Below, piece by piece: positions 8,403 to 17,788 of a stretch of 64,000 bases of DNA. Numbering within the stretch: the stretch's first letter is position 1; every line of letters starts with the position of its first letter. This DNA comes from Betaproteobacteria bacterium. GTDB taxonomy: Bacteria > Pseudomonadota > Gammaproteobacteria > Burkholderiales > Rhodocyclaceae. Position numbers and translations under genes: made by a program. The notes beneath the pieces are model-generated. The model was given only the letters and a program-made list of their open reading frames with translations, made no database searches and had not been told where the DNA came from. The stretch is taken from the NCBI GenBank assembly GCA_016709965.1, contig JADJLT010000001.1, positions 2,191,001 through 2,255,000 on the forward strand, given 5' to 3'.

Positions 8403-10718
8403 TCAGTCGCTGGGGGGTACGCTGAGGTCAGGTTTGGGTAGCGGCTCGGCTTCCTGTTGCTCCTCTTCCGGCGGCTTTTCCTTGGCGGCGTTCTCTGCGT
8501 AGATATAGCTACGATCCCTGCCTTCGCCTCGAGCCACCAAGCCCTCTGGGGCCTGCGGCAGCATTGCGGGGACCTCCTTGAGCGCACGGTTCATGTAACC
8601 GATCCAGATCGGCAGTGCGGCGGCGCCGCCCGTTTCCCTGTCGCCCAACTTGCGTGGTTGGTCGAAGCCCATCCAGGCGCAGGCGGCGACCGTCATTTGA
8701 TATCCGCAGAACCATGCATCGTTGTACTCGTTGGTGGTGCCTGTTTTGCCGGCTAGATCATGGCGCTTCAGTGCGACAGAAGCCTTGGCAGCGGTTCCAT
8801 AGATCGTGACGTCGCGCAGCATGGCATCCATCATGAAGGCATTGCGCGGGTCGATCACCCGGATGCCTTCTTCGCCGGCCTCGAGTTGTGCTGACTGGGC
8901 CACGATCTGATTTGTGCCATCCCGTATTTCGCGAACGACAAACGGGTTGACCTTGTATCCACCGTTGGCAAATACGGAGTAAGCAGTCACCATCTGCCAT
9001 GAGGTTACGGAGCCGGCGCCGAGCGCCATGGTCAGGTACGGCGGGTGTTTTGCCGGGTCAAAGCCGAAACGGCCGGCGTAATCCTGAGCGTAGCGTGTGC
9101 CGATCGATTGCAGGATGCGGATCGATACCATGTTCTTCGATTTGGCCAGCGCCGTGCGCATCTTCATTGGGCCTTCATACCTGCCGTCGTAGTTGTGTGG
9201 CTGCCATGCGGCGGTACCTGTCTGGCTGGCTGGAATGATTATCGGCTCATCGGCGATGATGCTATTCGGGCTGTAGCCTTTTTCCAGTGAGGCGGAGTAG
9301 ATGAACGGCTTGAAGCTGGAACCCGGTTGCCGCCAGGCTTGGGTGACATGATTGAATTTGTTTCGATTGAAGTCGAAACCGCCGACCAATGCCCGAATGG
9401 CGCCATTTTTCGGGTCCACCGCGACGAACGCGGATTCGACTTCCGGAAGCTGGCTGATTTGCCATCCGTTTTTGTCGTCCTTTTGCAGGCGAACGATAGC
9501 GCCGCGCTTCAGGCGTTTATTGGGCGGTGCCTTGTCGTCGATCATTCTGGCGGCAAATTTCATGGCATCGCCGTTGAGCGTGAGCACTTCGCCGCCCTTG
9601 CGGTAAACCTTGATCTGCCTAGTGTCAGCGGATAAAACCAGCGCAGGAATGAGGTCGCCGGCATCAGGAATATCCTGCAGTGCTTCGTCAATCGCTTCGT
9701 CCTGGTCGGACTTGATATCCTTCATGTCGAGATAGGATTCTGCGCCTCGATAGCCATGTCGGTGGTCATAATCCATGACCCCCTTGCGCAGACTGACATA
9801 AGCAGCTTCCTGCTCGGCCTTGATCAGGGTGGTATATACCTTCATGCCGCGGGAATAGACCTCCTCTGGGAATCTCTCTGCAGTGATCTGGCGTGCCATT
9901 TCCGCGATGTATTCGGCGTGAACTGCATACTCGGCCAGCTCGCGCTTGACGACCAAAGGTTCCTTGAGCGCGGCTTCGTGTTGCGATGGGGAGATGTATC
10001 CCAATTCATGCATGCGGCGCAGTACATATTGCTGGCGAAGTCGGGCACGGTTGGGGTTTACGACCGGATTGTAGGCGGAAGGGGCTTTCGGTAAACCCGC
10101 CAGCATTGCAGCTTCGGCAATGGAAATATCCTTGAGCGGTTTGCCAAAGTAGATCTGGGCGGCTGCAGCAAATCCGTAAGCCCGCTGGCCGAGGAATATC
10201 TGGTTGATATACAACTCGAAGATTTGATCTTTCGAAAGGCTGCTCTCTATCTTGAACGACAGCAGTGCCTCATACAGTTTGCGGGTGTAAGTTTTCTCCC
10301 CGGTCAGAAAGAAATTACGGGCTACTTGCTGGGTAATAGTCGATGCCCCTTGGCGTTTGCCTCCGCCTAGAAGGTTGGCACCTGCGGCGCGCACAATGCC
10401 GGTGTAGTCGATCCCGCCATGCTGATAGAAACGGTCGTCCTCTGCAGCAAGAATTGCCTGCTTCATGACAGAGGGGACATCCTGGATGGCAACAACTGCA
10501 CGCCGTTCTTCTCCATATTCGCCTATCAGGAAGCCGTCGGCGGTAAAAATCCGCAAAGGAATCTTCGGACGATAATCTGTCAAAACCTCAAGCGATGGCA
10601 GATTTGGGTAGGTAAGGAGAAGGATGATCAATCCCATTGCTACGCCAATTATGACGAGCCCAACGAGGAATATGACAGGGTAAAGCACGACGCGCAGGGC
10701 CGGAGGCAGTGAGGGCAC
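8403..10718 (-). CDS. mrcA: Penicillin-binding protein 1A, bifunctional peptidoglycan synthase
   Basis: Class A PBP that polymerises glycan chains and crosslinks peptides at the periplasmic face of the inner membrane. An N-terminal membrane segment (LYPVIFLVGLVIIGVAMGLI) precedes the GT51 glycosyltransferase with EDDRFYQHGG and GASTITQQ. The transpeptidase has SSFK (nucleophile serine), SKN and KTGTT. Start is uncertain: ATG 10817 would give 804 residues, but a TATAAT box on this strand at 10753-10758 suggests transcription begins downstream of it. GTG 10718 (771 residues) or TTG 10736 is therefore preferred. It is divergent from pilM, the usual arrangement in beta- and gammaproteobacteria. 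Confidence 0.93.
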   Translation of the reverse strand: MPSLPPALRVVLYPVIFLVGLVIIGVAMGLIILLLTYPNLPSLEVLTDYRPKIPLRIFTADGFLIGEYGEERRAVVAIQDVPSVMKQAILAAEDDRFYQHGGIDYTGIVRAAGANLLGGGKRQGASTITQQVARNFFLTGEKTYTRKLYEALLSFKIESSLSKDQIFELYINQIFLGQRAYGFAAAAQIYFGKPLKDISIAEAAMLAGLPKAPSAYNPVVNPNRARLRQQYVLRRMHELGYISPSQHEAALKEPLVVKRELAEYAVHAEYIAEMARQITAERFPEEVYSRGMKVYTTLIKAEQEAAYVSLRKGVMDYDHRHGYRGAESYLDMKDIKSDQDEAIDEALQDIPDAGDLIPALVLSADTRQIKVYRKGGEVLTLNGDAMKFAARMIDDKAPPNKRLKRGAIVRLQKDDKNGWQISQLPEVESAFVAVDPKNGAIRALVGGFDFNRNKFNHVTQAWRQPGSSFKPFIYSASLEKGYSPNSIIADEPIIIPASQTGTAAWQPHNYDGRYEGPMKMRTALAKSKNMVSIRILQSIGTRYAQDYAGRFGFDPAKHPPYLTMALGAGSVTSWQMVTAYSVFANGGYKVNPFVVREIRDGTNQIVAQSAQLEAGEEGIRVIDPRNAFMMDAMLRDVTIYGTAAKASVALKRHDLAGKTGTTNEYNDAWFCGYQMTVAACAWMGFDQPRKLGDRETGGAAALPIWIGYMNRALKEVPAMLPQAPEGLVARGEGRDRSYIYAENAAKEKPPEEEQQEAEPLPKPDLSVPPSD

Positions 10719-10752
10719 GGTAATCTTAGAGTTCAAAATAAACGTGGCGCCG

Positions 10753-10758
10753 ATTATA
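10753..10758 (-). promoter_or_regulatory. Candidate -10 box for mrcA
   Basis: A perfect TATAAT read on the minus strand, 35 bp upstream of the preferred mrcA GTG. No good -35 element is seen at 16-18 bp. It matters mainly because it argues against the long ATG start at 10817. Confidence 0.4.
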
Positions 10759-10879
10759 CGCTGGGCAAAATCTGCTCCGTGAAATTGCTTTACACCTCCA
10801 GATGTTATTGTTAGCATCTGAAGTGAATTATTGGTTATTTTGCTAACTTCGCATTCCGTAAGGACTTTTTGGGGGTCTG

Positions 10880-11965
10880 GTGGGCTTCGATATCTCGGCG
10901 TTGTTAAATCCCAAGGCGCGTTCCTTGTTCGGGTTGGATATAAGTTCGTCAGCCGTCAAGATGGTTGAGCTGAGCGCCAACGGGAAAGACGGTTATCGTG
11001 TTGAGCGCTACACCATAGAGGTGTTGCCCAAGGACGCGGTATCTGATGGCAATATCGCCAATCTGGAGGGGGTTGTTGACTGCGTCAAGCGTGCCTGGAA
11101 GCGAATGGGTACCTCTACACGCAGTGTTGCAATGGCTCTGCCAGGTTCAGCGGTGATTACCAAAAAAATCATCGTTCCCGCTGGGTTACGGGATGAAGAG
11201 CTTGAGGCTCAGGTCGAGACGGAGGCCAATCAATACATTCCCTTCTCGATTGATGAGGTCAATCTGGACTATCAAGTGATCGGTCCTGCACCTGCTGTTC
11301 CGGATGAGTTGGAAGTCTTGATAGCGGCATCAAAAAAAGAACGCGTCGAGGATCGTGTGGCCGTTGCAGATGCTGCAGGTTTGAAAGCATCTGTGGTGGA
11401 CGTTGAGTCGTTCGCCGCCTTGGCTGCATTTGAGTTGATCGAACGCCAGTTGCCGGAAGCGGGAAAAAACCAGGTTGTTGCCTTGATTGATGCTGGTGCA
11501 AACGTGATGAATTTGACGGTTTTGCGCAACGGCCAGCAAGTTTATGCTCGAGAGCAGGCTTTCGGTGGTGGGCAGCTGACTCAGGATATCGCGCGCCACT
11601 ACGGTATGAATTTCGAGGACGCCGAGGCTGCAAAGCGCGCGGGAAATTTGCCTGAAGGTTATGAAATTGAATTGTTGAACCCGTTTATGGAAAATTTGGC
11701 GCTTGAGGTTTCTCGTGCGCTGCAGTTCTTCTTTACATCGACTCAATACAACCAGGTGGACCACATTGTTTTGGCCGGCGGGTGTGCTGTGATACCGGGT
11801 ATTGATGAGGTGGTGGCTACGCGCACTCAGGTCAATACGTTAATAGCGAATCCGTTTGCCAATATGGTGTTATCAGATCGTGTTCGGGCAAAAAGCCTGC
11901 TTGCTGATGCCTCTTCGTTAATGGTTGCCTGTGGTTTGGCGCTGAGGAGGTTCGATCCATCATGA
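10880..11965 (+). CDS. pilM: Type IV pilus assembly protein PilM
   Basis: Actin-like cytoplasmic ATP-binding protein that links the inner-membrane PilN/PilO platform to the pilus motors. 361 residues. It has an LFGLDISSSAVKMVEL phosphate-1 motif, the VALIDAGANVMNLTVL phosphate-2 motif and the adenosine motif IVLAGGCAVIPG. GTG start with GGGGG a few bases before it. First gene of pilMNOPQ; overlaps pilN by 4 bp. Confidence 0.95.
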   Translation: MGFDISALLNPKARSLFGLDISSSAVKMVELSANGKDGYRVERYTIEVLPKDAVSDGNIANLEGVVDCVKRAWKRMGTSTRSVAMALPGSAVITKKIIVPAGLRDEELEAQVETEANQYIPFSIDEVNLDYQVIGPAPAVPDELEVLIAASKKERVEDRVAVADAAGLKASVVDVESFAALAAFELIERQLPEAGKNQVVALIDAGANVMNLTVLRNGQQVYAREQAFGGGQLTQDIARHYGMNFEDAEAAKRAGNLPEGYEIELLNPFMENLALEVSRALQFFFTSTQYNQVDHIVLAGGCAVIPGIDEVVATRTQVNTLIANPFANMVLSDRVRAKSLLADASSLMVACGLALRRFDPS

Positions 11966-12531
11966 TTCGTATCAACCTACTTCCTCATCGCGAAGAGGCA
12001 AAAAAAGCACGGCGTGAGCAATTTTTTGTATTAGGTGGCTTGGTCTCGGTGTTGGGGGCATTGATTGTATTTGCTGTATATACATTGATCGGTAGTGCGA
12101 TCAGCAATCAGGATGGCTCGAATAATTTTCTCAAGAAGGAAATCGCCGTTCTTGACAAGCAGCTAGATGAAATCAAGCGCTTGAAGGAGCAGACACAGGC
12201 ATTGCTGGCGCGCAAACAGGTTATCGAGAACCTGCAACGTGATCGTGGTGAAACAGTTTATTTGCTCAGCGAATTGGTTAAGCAGGTTCCAGACGGCATT
12301 TACCTGAAATCACTGAAACAGGATGGGCTGAAGGTAAATGTTACCGGACATGCGCAATCGAACGCACGTATTTCTGCCTTGATGCGCAATTTGGAAGCGT
12401 CGCCATGGCTGGAGGCGCCGCAGCTGATTGAAAGTAAGGCTGTTGTGGTTAACGGGCGTCGCATCAATGAGTTCGGGATGAATTTCATTCTGACTCGAGT
12501 CAAGCAGGAAGACGGAAAGGAGAAGAAATGA
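11962..12531 (+). CDS. pilN: Type IV pilus assembly protein PilN
   Basis: Bitopic inner-membrane protein of the pilus alignment complex. It begins MIRINLLPHREEAKKARRE, the conserved cytoplasmic segment that binds PilM. One membrane span follows (about residues 24-48), then a coiled coil and a ferredoxin-like periplasmic domain. 189 residues. ATGA overlaps on both sides show tight coupling within the operon. Confidence 0.95.
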   Translation: MIRINLLPHREEAKKARREQFFVLGGLVSVLGALIVFAVYTLIGSAISNQDGSNNFLKKEIAVLDKQLDEIKRLKEQTQALLARKQVIENLQRDRGETVYLLSELVKQVPDGIYLKSLKQDGLKVNVTGHAQSNARISALMRNLEASPWLEAPQLIESKAVVVNGRRINEFGMNFILTRVKQEDGKEKK

Positions 12532-13211
12532 TGGCTAAAAAAATCTCCCTTCCAAATATCGATTTCCGTTCGATAGCCGATGATTTTCGGTTGATGAACC
12601 CGAATGAACCGGGGACGTGGCCATTAATACCTAAAATTACAATCTTGTTTGGTTTGTTCGCGGCCATCCTCCTCGCGGGGTGGTGGTTTGTCTGGAACGA
12701 TCAGTTCACTGAGCTTGATACAAAGCAGCGAGAAGAGGGAACGCTCAAGCAGCAGTATCTCGACAAGAAACGTCAGGCGGTTAACCTGGATTTGTATGTT
12801 CAGCAACTGGCCGAAATTGATCGATCATTTGGTGCGTTGCTCAAACAATTGCCTGACAAATCAGAAATTGAGGCGCTGCTGATTGAGGTTAATCAGGCTG
12901 GCTTGGGTCGTGGCTTGCAATTCGAGTTGTTCAAACCAGGGCAAGAGCAGATCAAGGATTTCTACGCGGAGTTGCCTATAACCGTGAAAATAAATGGCAG
13001 TTATCACGACTTTGGGGCGTTCGCTGCCGATATCGCCAAACTGCCACGCATTGTGACCTTGAACAATATTTCGATTGCTCCGGTTAAGGATGGTGGCGTC
13101 CTTTCGCTCGATGCTACGACAAAAACCTTCCGCTATCTGGATGAGGAAGAAATCGCCAAGCAGAAAAAGGCTGAGCAAGCGAAAAAAGCCGCGCAAGGAG
13201 CGAAGAAGTGA
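12528..13211 (+). CDS. pilO: Type IV pilus assembly protein PilO
   Basis: Partner of PilN in the inner-membrane alignment complex. 227 residues: a short cytoplasmic part with FRSIADDFRLMNPNEPGTWP, one membrane span (ILFGLFAAILLAGWWFVW), a coiled coil and a periplasmic domain. The C-terminus is lysine/alanine-rich. Two adjacent ATG codons (12528 and 12531) are both possible; the first overlaps the pilN stop. Confidence 0.94.
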   Translation: MMAKKISLPNIDFRSIADDFRLMNPNEPGTWPLIPKITILFGLFAAILLAGWWFVWNDQFTELDTKQREEGTLKQQYLDKKRQAVNLDLYVQQLAEIDRSFGALLKQLPDKSEIEALLIEVNQAGLGRGLQFELFKPGQEQIKDFYAELPITVKINGSYHDFGAFAADIAKLPRIVTLNNISIAPVKDGGVLSLDATTKTFRYLDEEEIAKQKKAEQAKKAAQGAKK

Positions 13212-13753
13212 AACGGATATTGCTCATGGCCGTGTGTGCTTTCCTTGGTGCTTGTTCGGGAGGCGATCACGAAGAATTGAAACAATGGATGGCTGAAAGT
13301 ACCTCAGGTATGCGCGGGAATATTCCCAAGTTGCCAGAGGTCAAGCCCTATGAGCCTGTGCCCTACGATATTGATGGTGCGGTAGATCCATTCAAGCCAA
13401 GCAAAATTGAGCCGGAGTCCAAATACAAGCAGGCGGCTGGCAAGGGGGGAGCATTTCAGCCCGATTTCGAGGCGAGAGAAGTTCGGAACAGCCTGCTTGA
13501 AAAATACCCACTCGAGTCCCTAAAGATGATCGGGTATATGAATGTCAATAAGCGCCCGATGGCGGTGCTTCAAGTCGAAGACAAGGTCAAGCAGGTCAAG
13601 GTCGGGGATTACATCGGGCTGGATTTCGGTATGGTGACGCAGATTTCGGACACTGAGGTCCAACTGCGGGAATTGATTCAAGATTCTGCCGGTGACTGGA
13701 CTGAGCGCAAGAGCTCGCTTTACCTGCAGAGCAAGGAGGGAAGTAAGAAATGA
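13208..13753 (+). CDS. pilP: Type IV pilus assembly lipoprotein PilP
   Basis: Inner-membrane lipoprotein connecting PilNO to the PilQ secretin. It starts MKRILLMAVCAFLGAC with lipobox LGAC (Cys16). A proline-rich linker leads to a beta domain with the family pattern YPLESLKMIGYM and VKVGDYIGLDFG. 181 residues. GTG start inside a 4-bp overlap with pilO; overlaps pilQ similarly. Confidence 0.94.
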   Translation: MKRILLMAVCAFLGACSGGDHEELKQWMAESTSGMRGNIPKLPEVKPYEPVPYDIDGAVDPFKPSKIEPESKYKQAAGKGGAFQPDFEAREVRNSLLEKYPLESLKMIGYMNVNKRPMAVLQVEDKVKQVKVGDYIGLDFGMVTQISDTEVQLRELIQDSAGDWTERKSSLYLQSKEGSKK

Positions 13754-15909
13754 AATTGATCAATTACGCGATGGCCGCAGCATTGGCCTGCCTTGCGCTA
13801 TCACCACTGGCTCAAGCAGAGCCTTTGCCGTCAAATTCGATTGACGCGGTTAACGTCGCCCAACAAGGGAATGAGGTCGCGCTAAGAATTGATTTGAAGG
13901 AGCCGCTGTCTTCACCTCCTCCGGGATTCAGTGTTGCTAACCCAGCAAAAATTGCACTTGATTTCCAGTCAACGGCAAACGGATTAGGGCGCAATAGCCA
14001 AATTTTCAATCAAGGTGATTTGCGTAGCATGAACGTTGTTCAGGTTGGAGACCGCACCCGAGTCGTTCTTAACCTAGTTCAGAATATGAACTATAAAACT
14101 CGACTGGACGGCAAATCCTTATATGTGACGCTTTCGCCAATTGGCCGGCTCACCGACTCTGCCGCACAACATAGCACCCGCTTTGCCGAGGAAAGTCTGG
14201 TTGGTCGTCGCCATGCTGTAAGTGACGTGATGTTTCGACGCGGCAAGGATGGAGAAGGGCGGATTATTGTAGATTTAAGTGACGCGGGGACGGGTATCGA
14301 TATCCGTCAGCAGGGACATAATCTGGTAGTGGATTTCATGAAAACCACGGTGCCTGATCGTCTGCGTCGAAAACTGGATGTCACGGATTTCGCAACTCCG
14401 GTTACCGCAATTGAAACAAGGACGTTCGGTGATAATGTTCGGATGATTATCACGCCGAAAGGTGTGTGGGAGCACAACGCTTATCAGAGCGACAATCAGT
14501 TTATTGTCGAAGTGAAACAGATCGTTGAGGATCCCAACAAGCTTGTGCAAGGCTCCAAGGTCGGTTACCAAGGACCACGAGTGAGTATCAACTACCAGAA
14601 TGGCGACGTACGTGCCTTGCTGCGCTTGATGGCAGAAGAGTTGAACCTCAATGCGGTGATCAGCGAAACGGTGACGGGGACGACAACGCTAGTGTTGAAG
14701 GATGTGCCGGCAGATCAGGTGATAGATATCATCTTCCAGCAAAAAGGGCTGGATATGCGCAAAAAAGGCAATATCATCATGATCGCCCCGCGAGATGAAA
14801 TCGCCACCCGCGAAAAACTTGATTTCGAATCAAAACAGCAAATTAGCGAACTCGAACCGCTAAAGCTGGAACAGTTTCAGTTGAACTATCAGAAGTCCGT
14901 GGATGTGGCGAAGTTGCTGGCAGGTGTGGTAACTGGCGGCGGTGGAGTGAGCGGGCCAGCACAGCGCATTCTCAGTAAGAGAGGGAGCGCAGTTGCAGAC
15001 TCTCAGTCCAATATTATTTTTATAAACGATATTCCATCCAAGCTGGATGAAATTCGTACGTTTATTAAGGCTATAGATGTCGGTGCTCGCCAAGTGCTGA
15101 TTGAGGCGCGCGTCGTAGAGGCTACCGATAGTTTTAATCGTAGTATTGGTGCGAAGTTGGGCTTGATAAATTCGAAGTCACTGAATTTGGGGGGAGGGGT
15201 AAATGTGGTTGGTGGCTCTTATGCTCCTGCTACCGGCACCTCTACTATTACCGACGGAGTTTTAAAGTCGACAATAACCCCAGGTATTCTGACTCAAACT
15301 CCGGTAGTGGGTGTCAATTTGCCATCGTTTTCATCAACCGGGGGGACAATGGCATTTTCATTGTTTAATTCAGCTTTGACGCGGATTCTAAATGTCGAAA
15401 TTGCTGCGTTGGAATCAGACGGACTTGGCAAGGTGATTTCAAGCCCCCGAGTCATTACTGCAAATAATGTGAAAGCTAAGATCGAGGATGGTACGGAAGT
15501 GCCTTATGTGGTTTGTACGGATAGTGCGACTGGTCGAACCTGTACCGTAAGCTTCAAGCCAGCGAAGCTATCCTTGGAAGCTACACCGCAAATTACTCCT
15601 GAAGGAACGGTGCGGATGGCTCTTGTGGTAAAGAAAGAAGAGCCGGACTGGACTAAGGCAATCCAAGGTAACCCGCCAATCAAGAGTTCAATTGTTGAAA
15701 CCAATGTGGTCGTTGAAAATGGTGGTACGGTGGTGATTGGCGGAGTCTTTATCACCGACAGCCAGGATATTATTGAAAAGGTGCCGCTTCTCGGAGATAT
15801 TCCGTATCTTGGATGGCTCTTCAAATACAAAAATGACACGGGGAAACGTCGTGAATTACTGGTTTTCATCACGCCGCGTGTAATTTCGGACAAGATGCGA
15901 TTTGACTGA
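13750..15909 (+). CDS. pilQ: Type IV pilus secretin PilQ
   Basis: Outer-membrane secretin through which the pilus emerges. 719 residues. After a signal peptide (MKLINYAMAAALACLALSPL, cleavage near AQA) come two AMIN peptidoglycan-binding domains, a secretin/TonB N-terminal domain (VSINYQNGDVRALLRLMAEE), an N1 domain and the secretin barrel. The barrel has IEARVVEATDSF and the late motif PLLGDIPYLGWLFK. It is the last gene of the pil operon; a strong terminator follows. Confidence 0.96.
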   Translation: MKLINYAMAAALACLALSPLAQAEPLPSNSIDAVNVAQQGNEVALRIDLKEPLSSPPPGFSVANPAKIALDFQSTANGLGRNSQIFNQGDLRSMNVVQVGDRTRVVLNLVQNMNYKTRLDGKSLYVTLSPIGRLTDSAAQHSTRFAEESLVGRRHAVSDVMFRRGKDGEGRIIVDLSDAGTGIDIRQQGHNLVVDFMKTTVPDRLRRKLDVTDFATPVTAIETRTFGDNVRMIITPKGVWEHNAYQSDNQFIVEVKQIVEDPNKLVQGSKVGYQGPRVSINYQNGDVRALLRLMAEELNLNAVISETVTGTTTLVLKDVPADQVIDIIFQQKGLDMRKKGNIIMIAPRDEIATREKLDFESKQQISELEPLKLEQFQLNYQKSVDVAKLLAGVVTGGGGVSGPAQRILSKRGSAVADSQSNIIFINDIPSKLDEIRTFIKAIDVGARQVLIEARVVEATDSFNRSIGAKLGLINSKSLNLGGGVNVVGGSYAPATGTSTITDGVLKSTITPGILTQTPVVGVNLPSFSSTGGTMAFSLFNSALTRILNVEIAALESDGLGKVISSPRVITANNVKAKIEDGTEVPYVVCTDSATGRTCTVSFKPAKLSLEATPQITPEGTVRMALVVKKEEPDWTKAIQGNPPIKSSIVETNVVVENGGTVVIGGVFITDSQDIIEKVPLLGDIPYLGWLFKYKNDTGKRRELLVFITPRVISDKMRFD

Positions 15910-15930
15910 TTTTCCTCAAATCTGAATCTA

Positions 15931-15960
15931 AAGGGCCGGCATTGCCGGCCCTTACTTTTT
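15931..15960 (+). terminator. Intrinsic terminator after pilQ
   Basis: AAGGGCCGGC (15931-15940), loop ATT, GCCGGCCCTT (15944-15953), then ACTTTTT. A 10-bp perfect GC-rich stem with a T-tract; it closes the pil operon. Confidence 0.85.
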
Positions 15961-15992
15961 GTACTGAGCCGTTAGTCGGCTAAAATCCGATC

Positions 15993-16520
15993 GTGGAAAA
16001 CTGTCGCAATATATATCTCGTCGGCCTTATGGGAGCCGGTAAAACGACTGTCGGGCGCCAACTCGCCAAGCGATTGGCTCGTCCATTTTTCGATTCTGAT
16101 CATGAAATCGTTAATCGGACTGGCGTCCCTATTCCTACCATCTTTGAAATCGAAGGCGAGGACGGGTTTCGGCGTCGGGAGATGCAGACCATTCAAGAAC
16201 TCACCGATATGGGGGGAATCGTGTTGGCGACAGGAGGGGGCGTCGTGATCAAGCCTGAAAATCGTCAAAGGCTTCACGATACCGGATGGGTGGTCTATCT
16301 AAACGTATCGCCAGCCTTGCTGCATGAACGCACCAGACATGATCGGAATCGTCCCTTGTTGCATGTCGCCGACCCGTTGGCTCAACTGGAAGCGCTTTAT
16401 GCAGTGCGTGATCCCCTCTATCGGGAGGCGGCGCATATCGTCATCGATGGTGGACATCTGGCTGCCTCCTGTGTCGTGTCTCAACTGTTACGGGAATTTA
16501 ACCGCCTATGCAAGTCATGA
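15993..16520 (+). CDS. aroK: Shikimate kinase
   Basis: Phosphorylates shikimate at O3 with ATP in aromatic amino acid synthesis. Walker A GLMGAGKTTVGR (residues 11-22), the shikimate-binding DSDHEI, and GGGVV (LATGGGVV) with the RDRNRPLL-like lid HDRNRPLL. 175 residues, GTG start. The 3' end overlaps the aroB start, a common arrangement. Confidence 0.96.
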   Translation: MENCRNIYLVGLMGAGKTTVGRQLAKRLARPFFDSDHEIVNRTGVPIPTIFEIEGEDGFRRREMQTIQELTDMGGIVLATGGGVVIKPENRQRLHDTGWVVYLNVSPALLHERTRHDRNRPLLHVADPLAQLEALYAVRDPLYREAAHIVIDGGHLAASCVVSQLLREFNRLCKS

Positions 16521-17602
16521 ACAAGATGCTCAACGTTGAGCTGGCTGAGCGATCCTACCCCATCCATATTGGCGTTGGGGTATTGACGCAAGCCGAGTTG
16601 ATCTTGCCTTACATCAAGCAAAAAAAAGTCGTTGTGGTGACCAACACGACGGTGGCGCCGCTGTATCTTGAATTGCTACGGTCAACGCTGAAAAAAGGCC
16701 AAATTTCAATTCTGCCCGTGATATTGCCGGACGGTGAGCAATTCAAAACTTGGGAGACGCTGAATCTGGTTTTCGATGCCATGCTTGAAGCTCGCTGTGA
16801 GCGCGGCACCACACTCATCGCCCTTGGTGGCGGCGTTATCGGTGATATGGGTGGATTTGCGGCCGCATGCTACCAGCGCGGAATGCCATTTGTTCAGGTG
16901 CCCACCACCCTTCTATCTCAGGTCGACTCTTCGGTGGGCGGCAAGACTGCTATCAATCATCCGCTCGGAAAGAACATGATCGGCGCTTTTTATCAGCCAA
17001 AATTGGTGCTTGCTGATCTGGCTACGCTCGATACTTTGCCGGATCGAGAGCTCAAAGCTGGATTGGCTGAGGTTATCAAATATGGTCTGATTCGTGATTC
17101 TGACTTTTTCCTCTGGCTTGAGGAAAATATTGAAAAAATATTGAGCCGTGATAAATCGGCCTTGTCTTATGCGGTGCATAGGTCTTGTTCTAACAAGGCT
17201 GAAGTGGTTGCCGCGGACGAAAGAGAAAGTGGAGAGCGAGCACTGCTCAATTTGGGACATACTTTTGGCCATGCGATTGAAACCGGCATGGGCTATGGTG
17301 AATGGCTGCATGGCGAAGCAATTGCGGCCGGCACACTAATTGCATCTGAATTGTCGTGCAACTTGGGTTGGCTGGACCAAAAAGCGGTGGAGAGAATCGA
17401 AAGAATCTATGTTCGCGCTGGCTTGCCGGTGTCCGCCCCTCGCCTTGGTGTATCCAGGTATCTTGAATTGATGAGTCACGATAAAAAGGTGCAGGATGGG
17501 AAGCTACGATTGGTTCTCCTCAAAAATATCGGAACAGCGGTCGTGTCTGAGCAGGCGACCGTTGAACAGATTGGTGCGGCAATTGAGGCTAGATGCACCT
17601 GA
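16508..17602 (+). CDS. aroB: 3-dehydroquinate synthase
   Basis: NAD- and zinc-dependent cyclisation of DAHP to 3-dehydroquinate. The NAD-binding GGGVIGDMGGFAAA, the PTTLLSQVDSSVGGKT motif and the metal ligands around HTFGHAIE and HGEA are present. 364 residues from ATG 16508. ATG 16517 (MNKMLNVEL) would make a 4-bp ATGA overlap with aroK and is an equally good start. Confidence 0.96.
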   Translation: MQVMNKMLNVELAERSYPIHIGVGVLTQAELILPYIKQKKVVVVTNTTVAPLYLELLRSTLKKGQISILPVILPDGEQFKTWETLNLVFDAMLEARCERGTTLIALGGGVIGDMGGFAAACYQRGMPFVQVPTTLLSQVDSSVGGKTAINHPLGKNMIGAFYQPKLVLADLATLDTLPDRELKAGLAEVIKYGLIRDSDFFLWLEENIEKILSRDKSALSYAVHRSCSNKAEVVAADERESGERALLNLGHTFGHAIETGMGYGEWLHGEAIAAGTLIASELSCNLGWLDQKAVERIERIYVRAGLPVSAPRLGVSRYLELMSHDKKVQDGKLRLVLLKNIGTAVVSEQATVEQIGAAIEARCT

Positions 17603-17613
17603 ATGGGGAATTT

Positions 17614-17775
17614 ATGCCGCAGGCAGGCGCTGTTGGTGCGTTGCAGCATCTTGAATTGACAGAAGTTTGCCAGTATATTCGATGGTTGCCTCTAATTTTC
17701 CTACTGATCGAAGCAGGCAATATGATGCTCGGTTATTTTTATCATTGGCCTGTATTCACTGGCCAAGTTATTTGA
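17614..17775 (+). CDS. Possible small membrane protein between aroB and gltB
   Basis: 53 codons starting 11 bp after the aroB stop, with GGGGA 4 nt upstream. A hydrophobic stretch (WLPLIFLLIEAGNMMLGYF) could form one membrane helix, and the stop sits at the gltB ribosome site. No family is recognised. A promoter-like sequence lies inside it (17651-17679), so it may be plain intergenic DNA. Confidence 0.25.
   Translation: MPQAGAVGALQHLELTEVCQYIRWLPLIFLLIEAGNMMLGYFYHWPVFTGQVI
17651..17679 (+). promoter_or_regulatory. Candidate promoter for gltBD
   Basis: TTGAAT (17651-17656), 17-bp spacer, TATATT (17674-17679). This is a good sigma-70 geometry about 110 bp before the gltB start, and no terminator separates aroB from gltB. 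Confidence 0.4.
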
Positions 17776-17788
17776 AGGAATGCGTGTG

